A stretch of DNA of 64,000 nucleotides, taken from the NCBI GenBank assembly GCA_018287875.1, contig JAGVVL010000018.1:620001-684000 (forward strand). The letters are read 5' to 3'. The notes below the pieces were generated by a model, which saw nothing but the letters and a program-made list of their open reading frames with translations, was not told the DNA's origin and made no database searches. The position numbers were made by a program, and so were the translations under genes. This document shows positions 39,982 to 52,085 of the stretch, piece after piece (positions within the stretch are counted from its first letter, which is position 1; each line of letters starts with the position of its first letter). Source of the DNA: Nigrospora sphaerica. Its lineage: Eukaryota > Ascomycota > Sordariomycetes > Amphisphaeriales > Apiosporaceae.

Positions 39982-40338
39982 TGGTCGCAGTTGCATCATG
40001 ACGGGGGATGCCGCCTTCCGTTTTTCCTTACGTGTGTGATATTGTTTTCTTCGCATAGCACTTGCGCAGGGCGTTTGGTTGTCTTTTTTTGGGTGACATG
40101 CTGTCAAAGCCCCGTTGCTCCCTTGGTCTATTGTATAGATGGGATCCTACCGGCGGGTCGTGCCAGGGGAAACATGGGATGGGCCCGCCGGTCTATGTTT
40201 GGGCACGCACGGGGACCCAGGCGGCCAGCGTACAGAATTTTGGCAGTTAGGCCGTGGTGCGCGCGCAGGTGGGCGTGGAAAGTAGATGCAGCATGGTGTC
40301 GTGCTTGTGAATAGCGACTGTCATATATTGGAGTCTGT
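39982..40338. other. Convergent 3' intergenic region
   Basis: It lies between the RING and MDR stops and holds presumed 3' UTRs only. Confidence 0.5.
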
Positions 40339-41406
40339 CTACTTCAACTTGGTGACTAGCTTGCCCTTGCTGCTTCCGCTGAAGAGGCGCAGCCAGACCT
40401 CGGGCACGCCCTCGATGTCGACCTCGACGACGGTCTCGCTGGACTCGGGCAGAACGAGGCGGCCGTCGGCGGCGGCGCCGATCATTTCCTGCAGGATGGC
40501 GGGGATCTTGTCGGCCCAGTCGAGCAGGATGAAGCCGCGGATCTGGATGCGCGAGTTGACGACCTCGAACCAGTTGCGCAGGCGCGTGGGCTCGTCGGAG
40601 TTGTAGCTGCTGAGGGAGCCGCAGACGGCGACGCGGCCGTGGGTGCGCATGCGCGTGAGGACGGCGTCGAGGACGGCGCCGCCGACGTTGTCGAAGTAGA
40701 CGTCGACGTCGTCGGGCGTGGCGGCGCGCAGGTCGTCGACGAAGGTCGGCGACTTGTAGTTGACGCAGGCGTGGGCGCCCAGCACGTCGCGCACCCACGC
40801 GCACTTCTCGTCGCTACCGGCGATGCCCACGACGCGCCGACACCCCACGAGCCGCAGCGCCACCTGCACCGCCAGCGACCCCGTGGCCCCCGCCGCCGCC
40901 GACACGACGACCGTGTCGCTCGGCTTCGCCTCGGCCGCGTACTTGACGCCCGTGTAGGCGGCCAGGCCGGACCCGCCGAAGGTGCCGAGGTAGTGTGTCA
41001 GCGGCAGGCCGTTGGGAAGGGGCCCGACGACCTGGGCGTCGGCGGCGTTGAGCACGAAGTAGGTGCTCCACGTGCCGAGGTGCAGCGTCGCCACCGTGTC
41101 GCCGACCTTGTGGCCCGCCGACGTCGACGCCAGCACCTCGGCGATGCAGCCGGCGCGCATGGCGGACCCCTGCGCCACCGGTGTCACGTAGTAGCGCTCG
41201 GGCGCGATGCTCGTGGCGATGAAGCCCCGCTGGCCGGCGTCGTTGGAAAAGTAGCGCGCGCGGCAGAGCACCTGGTCCGGCCCCAGCGCCGGCAGCGCCG
41301 CCGTCTCGAGGGCGAAGGTCGGCTCGGCGCCCTCGTACGTCGGCAGCCCCCGCGGCGGGTTGGCCAGCACCCACTGCTGGGTCTCGGTCGGTACGGCGGT
41401 CGTCAT
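40339..41406 (-). CDS. Zinc-independent MDR-family NADP-dependent oxidoreductase (prostaglandin-reductase-like)
   Basis: A single exon of 355 residues on the minus strand. The GroES-like N-terminal part has LCRARYFSNDAGQRGFI and IAEVLASTSAGHKVGDTVA. The nucleotide-binding domain follows, with YTGVKYAAEAKPSDTVVVSAAAGATGSLAVQ; AAAGATG is the glycine-rich NADPH loop. Downstream come VGIAGSDEKCAWV, VDVYFDNVGGAVLDAVL and VAVCGSLSSYN, typical of the LTB4-dehydrogenase/PTGR group. No zinc-ligand Cys cluster is present. It probably reduces alpha,beta-unsaturated carbonyls in the cytosol; the exact substrate is unknown. No intron is needed. Confidence 0.88.
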   Translation of the reverse strand: MTTAVPTETQQWVLANPPRGLPTYEGAEPTFALETAALPALGPDQVLCRARYFSNDAGQRGFIATSIAPERYYVTPVAQGSAMRAGCIAEVLASTSAGHKVGDTVATLHLGTWSTYFVLNAADAQVVGPLPNGLPLTHYLGTFGGSGLAAYTGVKYAAEAKPSDTVVVSAAAGATGSLAVQVALRLVGCRRVVGIAGSDEKCAWVRDVLGAHACVNYKSPTFVDDLRAATPDDVDVYFDNVGGAVLDAVLTRMRTHGRVAVCGSLSSYNSDEPTRLRNWFEVVNSRIQIRGFILLDWADKIPAILQEMIGAAADGRLVLPESSETVVEVDIEGVPEVWLRLFSGSSKGKLVTKLK

Positions 41407-42800
41407 GGCTGAGGACGGGGTATCGTGCGTGGATGGGAAAGAGACTAGGACTTGGTGAGGGGGGAAACGGACGGGAGAGGGAAAGACGGCGGGTGGAAAA
41501 GAGATCGGAACGAGTATAAGGCACCCTTTATGCGCAATCGCCTTTTCCGCACCCCGTCCGCTCCTGCGCGGGGCGGCCCCGACCGGGGGGACAAAACAAT
41601 GGCACGAAGGCCACCTTTGCCACCATCACATCCCAACGCCCACCCACCCTCGTCCGCCAGGGGTCCGTGGGGAGGGGGGAGGGGAGCAAAGCCTCGATGG
41701 CCGAGCCATCTATTCCCGTCCCTCTACCAGGCGCTGCTGCTCAGCCCCCTCGAGTGGACTACTTGACCCCTCCCGGGGCCCTGGGCGGGCGTTTCCCCTG
41801 TCTGATACGCCGGAGCGCCAGTGCACTTGGCCGCACGCGGGAATACGTCCGGCGACGACGTGGAGTAGGTTCCCGGGTGGTTTTCTTCAGCGGGGCCCGC
41901 GCGCGCGATAACGGGTAAGCAAGGCGGAAACGTGGGAAAAACGGGTTGAAAACCACTCAGCCCACCCAGTCTCCCCACCCGATTGGGGGAGGGGGGGGGC
42001 CCTGTCGTCTCCTCCTCGTCAGCCCTACTTACCGACGCGCACGCGCTGAAAGGACGCCCCGGCGCGAAAAAGTACATTGCATGCGCTGGCGGACGGTGGG
42101 CCCCGCGTGGGCTGTGTTGGCCGTTGATGGGTTGAAAAGGGCGGGGGGAGGAGGAAAGAGGATCGTGGTCGGCGCGGGAAGAATCGCGACGGTTTACCCT
42201 CTCGCCTCCTCACTACCGCTCACGGCATGCTCGCGGGGGCGCGTGAAGTGGCCAGGGGCAGCACGAGGGGGGAGGGGAGAAAAGATGGAACAGCGTCAAG
42301 GCATGGTAACCCGTCGTTCTGGGTGCGTCGTGACGTGGACCCTTGGTCTACTCTCCGGCCAGTGTGCCCCGGCAAAGCAGATGCGTGCTCGCGCGAACGA
42401 GCCCGTGCCCAGGGACGGCGTCACCCGCTGCCGCCCAACTTGCACGGTTGGAGAGTTCGTCGTATCTCTGTCGCAGGTAACCCGGAGGCCGGATGCTCGT
42501 GCCCGGCCGTGTTGGCGTCGATGAGCCGGGAATTCAGGTCGCGGGGGGGTATGAGGACTCCTCCCCGTTCTTTAAACATTGCAGCGCCCTGATGACGATC
42601 CGTCTCCGTCCTCTGTCTTTGGTCCTACTATCCCTCTATCCCGTCCTCTTCGCTCAGGGCCTCGCCGGACCGTCCCGGAGGTACGGAGAGGTGTCACGTA
42701 TACACCTGCGGCGGCATCGGATTTAACGCGCTTGGGATCGCGATCCCCTCTTATCGTGGTTGACAGGGCCACTTCGACAGTTCTTGACAGAGAATAGGCA
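41407..42800. other. Gene-free stretch upstream of the MDR gene
   Basis: GC-rich, with G-runs near 41670-41690 and 41985-42000. It holds the MDR promoter at its left end. No gene is recognised. Confidence 0.4.
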
Positions 42801-42849
42801 TCAGGCGCGTTGCACGGTTCGAGATTCAGTCAGGAAAATAACCATCCCC

Positions 42850-43830
42850 TGCACGATGGTTTCCTGAGGGCTAAGCATGGCCCGATGGATTGTCAAGTCC
42901 CAATAACCGCCAGCAATGGTATGTAGCTCCGAGTTGCTCACCTTCGCTTGTCATCACTTAGGGTGAAGATTGACTCGGCCAAATACTGCGCCACTTCTTC
43001 CTTCTGGTATTGGCATTGATGAGGCCAAGATTTGTGAGTCCAGCGGTAGCGCAGCAAAAGTCCAGGTTTCTTCATAATGCAGAGCAGGTCCAAGCGAGAA
43101 TCGTAGGAGTGAGACTGTGAATATTTTGCATCGTTTGCATTTCGTACCGAGATACACCCCCTCGAAGGTTTCTGATTCCGTGCCCTCACGGCAGGAGTAT
43201 GACTCCGCATTCGCGGCGGATCATCTCGGATGTTGACATTGTCTCGACTTTTCCCCATCTGCACCATAGTCCATGGCGGTAGCGAGCATCAAAGCTGTGC
43301 CAAGGCGCCCTGTCCGCCTCTGGAAGATAATCGTCTTCGCGGACTTCCAGTCCCGCGAACTGCGGCGTAATATCTGAAGGTGCACCATGACATACCAGCA
43401 GCGTAACGACATCTCCGGCTCCCAGAGACTCGCATATCAGCTATCCTCCCCTGATCCACGGCGAATCATCCGACTCCCGGAAGGAGCGTTTATTTGACAG
43501 TTGATAAGCCACGAGACCCAAGACATAAATCTAGACAGTCGAACGCGTCCATTCAGGTATACCTATACCCAGACCATACCATGTTTCAGTAGGCACAGTG
43601 ACCTCGGTGTTCGGGGATGTCCCTGACTGTAGCAGTGCGTCGATGAGCTTTCGTCCCATCTGTAATGCTAAGAACAGGTTTCCACTGGTACCCCAAGGCA
43701 TTACAGAGTGTTCATAAACGTTTAGAGCATCGGTTAGTGCAAGTAATCCGAGGCAATACGATGACGGCTTCCGTCGCAACCTGGACACCGTCTACTCTGC
43801 ATTCGTAGCCGGATCAGTCACAAGGAGTGG
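42850..43830 (-). pseudogene. Decayed ankyrin-repeat-like gene
   Basis: One minus-strand frame reads through from about 43830 to 42850 with several TAG codons. Two segments look like ankyrin repeats of fungal NACHT/ankyrin proteins: LFLALQMGRKLIDALLQSGTSPN followed by a WYGLGIGIPEWTRS tail, and LICESLGAGDVVTLLVCHGAPSD. The stretch between and after them is also protein-like. No start codon, NACHT domain or splice sites were found. I take it as the 3' part of a pseudogene. The interrupting stops are those expected from CAG or TGG by RIP-type change. Confidence 0.35.
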
Positions 43831-44718
43831 CACATTTGTCTCGAGTGCCTGAAGCTCTGAGGTTGTGGGAGGAGTTGAGCCCTCGTTGTTACAGGCGCGG
43901 TGGGGTGGGTGCCGAGTGGATGGGAGGTGTTCTTGGAGGCTTGTCTCCAGCGAACGTCCGCTTTAGAGCGTCGTTTATGCGTTTGGGCATCTAATGAATT
44001 TTTTCGCGTGCAGCCGCAAAGCGAAGAAGAGTAGACCGGGGTCTCAGGGGCGTGAGGAACTGCGGTATATTACAACAGAAGAGTAACGAAGCAACAGTGT
44101 CAGGGTAATTTGGGGAAATTGAGACCACGGAGGGAAATACCACACCGAGGGGAAGAAGCCCAAAGGCAAGGAGGTTGCAAGGGGAACGCATGATGCTGTG
44201 AGGCTGTGTGGGTACATCCTGCACCCATCTAGCCGGCAGCTCCAAGGATGCGTGACAACCAAATGACGACGCCTATCGGCCTGAGCTGCAGTGTAAAACA
44301 CGATCTCTCCAACGATATAGCGTGGCGGGTGCAGCTAGGTCTAAGCACGCAAGTATTGGAGCCCACGCCTTCCGTCGGCTGCACCGAGATATCCAAGCTC
44401 GTTGGTGGATTGGCCAAGGACTAGCCGCGCGGATTTTCACCCCCGGCGAATACCCCTTGGTACGCCTACAGGCGTCCTAATCAGTGCAGGGCTTCCCCCG
44501 AGGTTGCGAAAGGAACAGTGTTGTAAATAGCCATGCATCGGAACTGGGCACATAGGAGGGACGAGGAGTCCGCCTTCACACGAGCCAATAGTGTGATGTC
44601 TGGGTTGATATGACCAGAGACCCAAAATAGAGGCCACTCGGGCCAGGGCTGTCATGCATGGATGAACGAATGCAATTAGAATTCTTAATACCGACGTCGG
44701 ACAACCCCAGCCCACCAA
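43831..44718. other. Gene-free stretch before the acyl-CoA synthetase stop
   Basis: Lower GC, with short ORFs only. It may be further decayed sequence. Confidence 0.4.
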
Positions 44719-46796
44719 TCAAAGCTTGGCCCGACCACCGCGCAACTCCTCCCAGTCGGCCTGCCGGAAGGGGCGGTAGCAGTCGGCGCCGGGCGGCAGC
44801 CAGTAAACGGGATCGGGGGGAACGCCCTTGTCGCGGGCGGCGGCGGCGATGGCGTCGAGGTCGACGCCCTCGGTGCGCAGTCTGCCCTTCTGCAGCTTCA
44901 TGGTGCCCGTGTAGTCGAGCTCGGGCACGAGGCGGACGAAAAGTGGCACGGCGTAGCGGGGTAGGCGGGCGAGGCAGTGGCGGGCGAGAGTGGCCGGCCA
45001 GTCGGAGGCGTGGTTCTTCTCATTGCTCCCGCGCAGCACGATGGCGGCGCAGCCGGCACGGCCGTCGGCGTGCGGCACGGCCACTCCGTAGACGTTGGCC
45101 TCGGCAACAGCGGCGCAGGCGCCAACGACGTCGGCGACCTCGGTGGTGCTGACGTTCTCGGCGCGCCAGCGGAAAGTGTCGCCGAGGCGGTCAACGAAGA
45201 AGAGGCGGCCCTGGGCGTCCTGGCGCATGAGATCGCCGGAGCGGAACCAGAGGTCGCCCTTGCGGAAGACGTCGGTGGCGCGGCGCGCGAGTCCGGCCGA
45301 CCGATCGCCGAGATAGTGCACGACGCCGAGGTCAGGGCGGTGCGGGTCGAGGCGCAGCAGCGTCTCGCCTGGCGTGCCGTCGGCCGGCGCCGGTAGTGCG
45401 AAGCCGTCGGGCCCACGCCGAATCGCCTGCGTGTCCGGGTCGATCTGTACGCGCCGCTCGAGTCGACCGTTGAGCAGCTGCCAGAGCGCTCCCCGGACCC
45501 CGATGGCGTGCGCTGAGAAGGGCCCCCGGTTCACATTGATAGTGGACAGCTGCGAGTCGCTGGCGGCGTATAGCTCCGTGATGCATGTGATGCCAAAGCG
45601 CTCACGAAAGGGCTACGGGGCAGTGGGAAGCGTCAGCTAGGGTCAACACCTCTTTCCAGGGTAGGATAGGAGTCACCCTCCTGCACGTACCTCCCAGACA
45701 TCTGGCCGCATGCCGTTGCCCCAGGCCACGCGTACATGGTGCCCCTTGTCTAGAGGCCCCGGGGGCGCGTTGACGAGGTAGCGGCACAGCTCGCCGACGT
45801 ACTGTATGTGGGTGGCGCGTGAGGCGTGGACCTCAGGCCAGAAGGTGGCGTGGGAGAACCTGCGCGACAGCACGACAGTGGCGCCGGTGCCGAGGCACGG
45901 GGCGATGCAGAGGCCGTGGGCGGCACCATGGTACAGCGGCAAGCACGTGTACATGCGGTCGCCAGGCTTGAGGTTGAGGTACCAGGCGCTGCCGTTGCGG
46001 GCGAGCACGAGATCACGGGCGCGTGGCGCCACGATAGCCTTGGGCAGGCCGGTGGTGCCTGAGGTGAAGAGCAGGTTGCCGAGGCCCATGGGGTCGAGGC
46101 CGCGGCGGCGCTCGGCCGGCAGCGGCTCGTCCGGGTCCGGGTCGTCGAGGGCCTCAAGCATGGCGTCATTGTAGTATACGGCGCGGCAGCCGGCGCTAGC
46201 GAGCTCGACCTCAACGGGGGCGACGAGCGGGCGCACATCTTCTTCGGCCAGTAGGTAGCGGGCCTTGCAGATGCGTACGCAGTGGGTGAGGCTCTGGGCC
46301 GTCAGCTTGGAGTTGATGAAGGCGGGCACGGCGCCGACGGCCTCGAGGGCGAACCAGAGCAGCAGGTAGCCGGGGCTGTTACCGCCGTCGAGGGCGACGA
46401 TCTCACCCGGCTGCACGTCGAGCTCGCGCAGCAGCCAGCGGCCGACGGGCTGCAGCGCCACGAAGAACTCCGTGTACGTCCAGGACCGGCCCTCGAACAT
46501 CAGGAATGTATTCTCGCCCATGGCCGTGCCCACTCGCTCTGCGAACACGTCGTACAGTGTCAGTTGGTCCGCCGCTTTCTTGGCCGCGATGTACCGCATA
46601 GCCTGTATGCCCGAGAGCTGCCGGCTACCGGTGCGCAGGTCGTGCCGGATGTGCAGGCGCGCGTCCAAATAAGCAGCGAGCGCCGCGGCGCCGAAGCCGC
46701 CCGCAAGAGCCACTATGACGAGGGGTCAGAGGAGGGTCTTGGAAGCGATGTGGTAAGACTGAAGTTTCGACTCCTTAGTAAGTACTCACGTGCCAT
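44719..46796 (-). CDS. FATP/FAT1-type acyl-CoA synthetase with peroxisomal signal
   Basis: Three exons on the minus strand, 46796-46790 (7 nt), 46712-45691 and 45612-44719, give 640 residues. The first coding exon holds only ATGGCAC; joining gives MALALAGGFGAAALAAYL, a hydrophobic N-terminus. The AMP-binding motif LLFTSGTTGLPK is at 216-227. RMYTCLPLYHGAAH follows, and GDTFRWRAENVSTTEV (about 487-501) is the signature of very-long-chain acyl-CoA synthetases of the fatty acid transport protein group. The second intron starts right after RPDVWE and restores EPFRERFGI. The protein ends in GGRAKL, and AKL is a canonical PTS1. It should activate fatty or other carboxylic acids with ATP and CoA in peroxisomes. 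It could instead activate a specialised acid, as some PTS1 members of this family do. Confidence 0.9.
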
Positions 46797-49338
46797 AGGT
46801 AGAGGTTCAGGGCAGAACCCCAGGGATGGTTTTGCCGTGTAATTGTGTGGGTGTGATGGATGGTTTCTTGCTGTAGCGATCAACGGTGGTATTCCTTAAC
46901 GCCTGCGGGTGGACAGAGAGATGCAATAATGAAAGCCGCCGGCCTCCACAAAGAGTCAGGTAGAATGAGGTCGGTAGCCCAGGTTTGCTTTTGATGGCGC
47001 CGTGAAGGACTCGGCACACAAGGTCGGTGGGATGCGCATGTTCTTCCTGCCTCGACGACCTCCGAGGCTTCCGTCGGGTACTCCTCTCTTGCTTTCTTGG
47101 AAAGGTTTCAGGAGGGGCTTCGCGATCTATCCGTCCCAATATGGCAGGCACTCAACAACCCTGCCTCGTAGCGCGGGATCCCCGCATTCCGACGGCATCG
47201 TTGATCATGGTTGGAAATGGATCTAGTTGGAGATTAGCGAGCGAACTGGCGAGTCCTCTCTCGTCCGAGAGCACATCCGACCAGCCACAACTGACTCGCT
47301 TGGGTATGATGTGCTGAACAGAGACGATTCACCAGTGGCATTATGTATCTAGGAAGTACCCAGTCATCCAGCTAGCCACCACAGCTCAACCGGGCGAGCC
47401 AAGAATGGACGTCCAGGGAGAGTTTTGCGCAAGCCGCCCAGACGCGCCTCGGCCCTGGATCCGGGGTGCATGGTGTATTTTCCTGTATGCACGATCTTCC
47501 CGCCCACTGACGGTGATCGTAAGCCGCCCCTTCCCAACGACAGCTAGTGGCCACGCCGCGGCGTCCATTTCCGTGCCGTGGTTCGCCGCCGCATCCCCGC
47601 TACTCACTCACGCACACCATGCCTGTTTCCGGCGGCGGTATCTCCGCGACGCCGTACCCGTGCCGACCTGACGAGGACAGGAGCGTGGCGATCGGGTAAT
47701 AGCGGCGAGACTCCTGGGGAAACGAAAGCTTCGGCCTTGAAACCTCAATGGCATCGCACTTTGTTTGTGACCCGCTCAGCTTTTGGGTGGTATATCTCGG
47801 TTCCTATGCGGAGTCGTCGGATTTAAGAGATTGCGCTTCTCCATATGCGCCGTGCCTCTCTGTCTCTCGCCCAGCTTCACGATGCCGGAGCCAAGCGAGG
47901 GGAGGCAGGATTGCCTGATGAAGATCTCCAGGTCGGCTTTGGGGCGTCTAGCCGCCTATGTAGGCGCCTTCTAGTATCGGCTGGGTTCGGGCATAGGGAT
48001 GCAGGGATGGACACCGTGCTTGCTGCGCACTTCCACGGCTAACAAGGGAGTGGCGGTTGGAATCTGAGATCTTGTTGGGCAGTAGCAGCAGTAATATATG
48101 GGGGTATGAGTACAAAGCGGAAACGCGCTGAAGACAGGAGGATCGCGCGAATTCCCATCCCATCGCCCACAAGGCCAGGACCCGACCTCAACAGCTGCTA
48201 CACCAGAGGCAACCCAGAAACATCCCCAACACAGTTCATCCGCCTGCTCACAAAGACTTCAATGTCGGTACGACGTACAAACTAGGGCGGTGGAAGTGTT
48301 CTGCCGGATGAGGGGCCTTGTCGCGATATGAAAGAAGAGGCGTGGAGGCCAATAGGGAGTAATATTTGAGCCCGTCGCAACGTGGTAAAGGCAATAAAAC
48401 CCCCACCTACGGCGCGCGTGCAATTGCTGCATTGAGTGCCCTCCGCCGGTGGAAAGAGGCCGTGATAATAGCGTTTCCGACCAACGAGATGTGCCGACGG
48501 GGCTCCCAATCAAACGGCCGTCGCGACCCCGCCCACCTGTTGACACTGCCGCTAAGATAATGGGGGGACACCAGCGTCCACTGCGATGGGCCAAAATGTC
48601 CGAGGTCCCCTGTATTATATGCTGTCGGCGTTAAACATTCAAGCACTCGTCACTCTTGGTAACCATGTCCTTCCCTTTCCGCAGGCCAATGGCTCCCAAC
48701 CATTCCATCATGGACGTCTCTCGCATCTTCTCTTTCCCGATCAGGGGACGTAGCCAACTTGCCAAACCCCTGCCATCCGAACCGGCAAAACCGGCCCTCT
48801 CCCTCTCTTTTCTCCTCGGTGAACTGGGTGACCCCGTTTCCCCCCTCATTCTACTCACCGCGACTCGTCCCTATCCCACTTTACCCCGGCATAATGTGGG
48901 GCACCAAATCGGTTCTCCCCCGCCACTGGGGTGGAGAAAAGACGCCAGCCAGGTACCGATGGGTCTGCCATCATTCTGCATTTTCGACGATCCGCTACCG
49001 GCCGCCAGCCTGTTTTTGTCCACAGAGGAGTCGTACTGAGGCAGGGGGCTAGACGAGCGCGTCATGAGCCGGGCCGACGCCGGGGCGAAAAGAGAGAGAT
49101 CTGCGCGAGACAAAGGGTGGGAAATCGTAGAATAAAATCAAGAGTGCCCGGCGCGCCGGGGGAACACGACGCGGGCTTGTGCACCTGTCCATCCCTCGTC
49201 CGTCTCCGTCTCCCTCCCTCCGTGCTCTCCTTCTCTGGTCCGCCTTCCATCCGCGACCAAACGCCCCTCTCCACCTTCTTCGCCGCCGGGAAAACCTCAG
49301 GCTTCGCTGGACCAATCTCCGCGTTGCGCGTACCCACG
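46797..49338. other. Divergent intergenic region between the FATP-like and GH125 genes
   Basis: About 2.5 kb with no recognised gene. The last about 150 nt before 49339 are CT-rich (CGTCTCCGTCTCCCTCCCTCC) and fit a GH125 leader. No TATA box is obvious. Confidence 0.45.
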
Positions 49339-51809
49339 ATGCCGACGCCGCGCCGCCTCCTCGCCGTCACGCTCGGCGTTGCCGCTGCCGCCGCCGCTCG
49401 GGCGCCGGTGCCGGGTATGCCGCGGACGCCCGCCAGCTGCCCCGACTACACCGAGTACGCGCGGACGCCGCACGAGCCGCGTTCGGACGGCCCCTTGGCC
49501 CTGCCCGACATGCGGCCCCGCCCCGAGTGCCGGACGTTTAACAGCTCGGCCGTGGAGGTGAGTTTCCCCAGGGAATGTGTGAAGGCGGAAGAAGAAGAGG
49601 AATAGGGACCCTTCTTTCTCCCCTCCCGGGTCTCCGTCCACGGGCTGATGGGCATCCAACCGGGGGTCTGGGGAGTTTAGAAAGTCATCGCCGACATGCA
49701 GGCGCGGCTCAAGGACCCCGACCTGGCCCGCTTGTTCGCCAACACATTTCCCTCGACGCTCGACACGACGGTCAAGTACTTTGACCCGGACCTGAACCTG
49801 GCCTTCATCATCACGGGCGTATGTTCTCCTTCCCCCTTTTAGCTTGTTTTCCGGGACCGCTAGGCGACAAGGCCGCTGCCTTCTCCCGTGGGCGAAGACT
49901 GGTGGAGGACCCGGGAGCTGACACTGGAGACCCGCCGGCGCTTGCAGGACATCACGTACGTACTAGGCCTTTCTCTCTTTCCTGGGGGTTAGGCGACGGC
50001 CCGGAAGGCGCCTCGTCGGTCAACTAACGCCATCTTATCTACCCCCCAGCGCCCAATGGCTCCGTGACACGGGCAACCAGTTCGCCCATCTGTACAAGCT
50101 GCTGCCGCAAGATGAAAACCTGGCGGCCCTAGTCAAGGCAGTCATCAACACCGAGGCGCGCTATATTGCCGAGTACCCGTATTGCGGTCAGTTGGGACGG
50201 CCCTGCCCACCCCGATGGAGGCCTTGGTGGAGGGGAAGACTGACGGCGGTGGAGTATAGGCGCCTTCCAGCCGCCGCCCGAGAGCGGACTGGAGCCTAGC
50301 GTCAATGTAAGTCGTGGTATGGAGGCGAGAAGCGTTTTGACTGTCAGTATTGGATGAGAGTGACCCCGGCTGACGGAATGGGCCTCGGCAGGACTGGGCG
50401 ACCTTGGTCACGGTGAACCCGTAAGTGAACCGCCTCGCGCTCGGCAGATGGCAAATACGCAACTGACGCGGGCATGCCTCAGGCCCGTCGATAACCAGAC
50501 CGTTTTCGAGTGCAAGGTAAGCAAAACAAAGGAAACATGAGTTCTCGACCTTTACCCCGGGGCCTTCTTCGCATCCCTTCCCGGCTGACCACTCGCACGC
50601 ACACAGTACGAGCTGGACTCTCTCGCGGGTTTCCTCAAGATCTCGCGGTCTTACTATGCCTACACGAACGACACGTCGTTCATGAACGAGAACTGTGAGT
50701 TTTTTTCCTTCCCCATGCCCCCCGTAGCAGGCAGTCCTTTCTTTTGCTTTTTCAGTCCCTCCCCGGCCGAAACGCAAAGGCCTTCAACTGAACCCGACGA
50801 CCCCAGGGACGGCGGCCATGGCGGCCATCCTGCGCACGCTCGACGAGCAGTCGCAGGGGACGTGGACCGAAGACTGGGAGTTCGTCAGCTACTACAACTG
50901 GACGGGGACGGCGGGGTCGCTGTCGCCATCGGTGCCCAACGGCGGCAACGGCGAGCCGCGGGCCGCCAACGGGCTCGTGGCCTCGTCGCACCGGCCGTCC
51001 GACGACCTCGTCGTCTTTCCCTACATCACGGCCGACAACGCCATGATGGCCGTCGAGCTCGCCGCCGTCGCCGACGTGCTCGCCAAGACGACAAAGGACG
51101 AGGACAAAACCAAAGCTGCCCTCGCCGACGACGCCGCCCGCTACGCCCGCGTCATCCGCGACGCCGTCTGGAACCACACGCGCGCCGCCGCCGGCGCCGC
51201 CGGCTCCGTCTTCGCCTACGAGACCAACGGCTACGGCGGCCTCTACCTCATGGACGACGCCAACGTGCCGAGCCTCGCGTCCCTGCCCTACCTCGGCTTC
51301 CTCGCCCGAGACGAACCCACCTACCAGGCCACCAAGAAGATGCTCTACTCGCGCGCCAACCCGTACTACGCCGCCGGCGCCCAGTTCAAAGGCATCGGGT
51401 GAGTTTCATTCCCCCCTCTCTCGTGGGTCCGCTGGGTTTGGGGGGGCGTGACCTGGCGTTGGCTTCCTTCCCCCCCAGAGGAGTCCTGGGCTAATTCGTC
51501 TTCATCTGTCCACCCAGTGGTCCCCACGTCAACGCGACGTACCCGTGGCCCATGTCGCAGGTGTCGGCCATCTACGGCACAGCCGACGACGACGAGATCG
51601 TGGAGCGCCTCGGGCTGCTGCTCAACAACACGGCCGGCCTCGGCCTCATGCATGAGAGCGTCAGCATCTACAACGCCACCGACTTCACTCGTCCCTGGTT
51701 CGCCTGGGCCAACAGTTACTTTGCCGAGATGCTGCTGGACCTGGCCGAGCGGAAGCCTGGCCTCATCTTCCACGACGACGTGCCGTACGTTGTGGGCGCC
51801 TCCTCGTGA
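49339..51809 (+). CDS. Secreted GH125 exo-alpha-1,6-mannosidase
   Basis: Ten exons give 527 residues: 49339-49557, 49681-49818, 49948-49955, 50050-50186, 50260-50306, 50392-50420, 50483-50516, 50607-50694, 50807-51398 and 51518-51809. All junctions are GT..AG and all phases match. Residues 1-20 are a signal peptide (LLAVTLGVAAAAAARA). Family motifs run in order: VEKVIADMQARL, FIITGDITAQWLRDTGNQF (the GH125 signature, usually GDIxAMWLRDS), YELDSLAGFLKISRSYY, SSHRPSDD, YITADNAMM, FAYETNGYGG, GPHVNATYPWPMSQVSAI and HESVSIYNATDFTRPWFAWANS. The third exon is only 8 nt and codes the DIT of the signature. The enzyme would remove alpha-1,6-linked mannose from N-glycans or yeast-type mannan, in the secretory pathway or outside the cell. 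Confidence 0.92.
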
Positions 51810-52085
51810 GGACGGGAGAGGAATACAATGGGCCCGTGGGGGGAGGAGGAATCCTGGAGGATGGCAGACGCGGCGAGACGAAAGGTAAAGAGAGCCAGCC
51901 AACCAGTCATAGCTGTATTAGACAAAGCCATCTATCGGCAGGCCAAACAAGGTGTCATTTTGCCGGCCTGTCCGGCCATGTTCTATCTGAAAGCGCCTTC
52001 GACCAAGTGATTCATCATACACAGCGCTGGATATAAATGCGATTCATAAAAAATTAGACGGCGGCAACACGAGCAAATGGTAATA

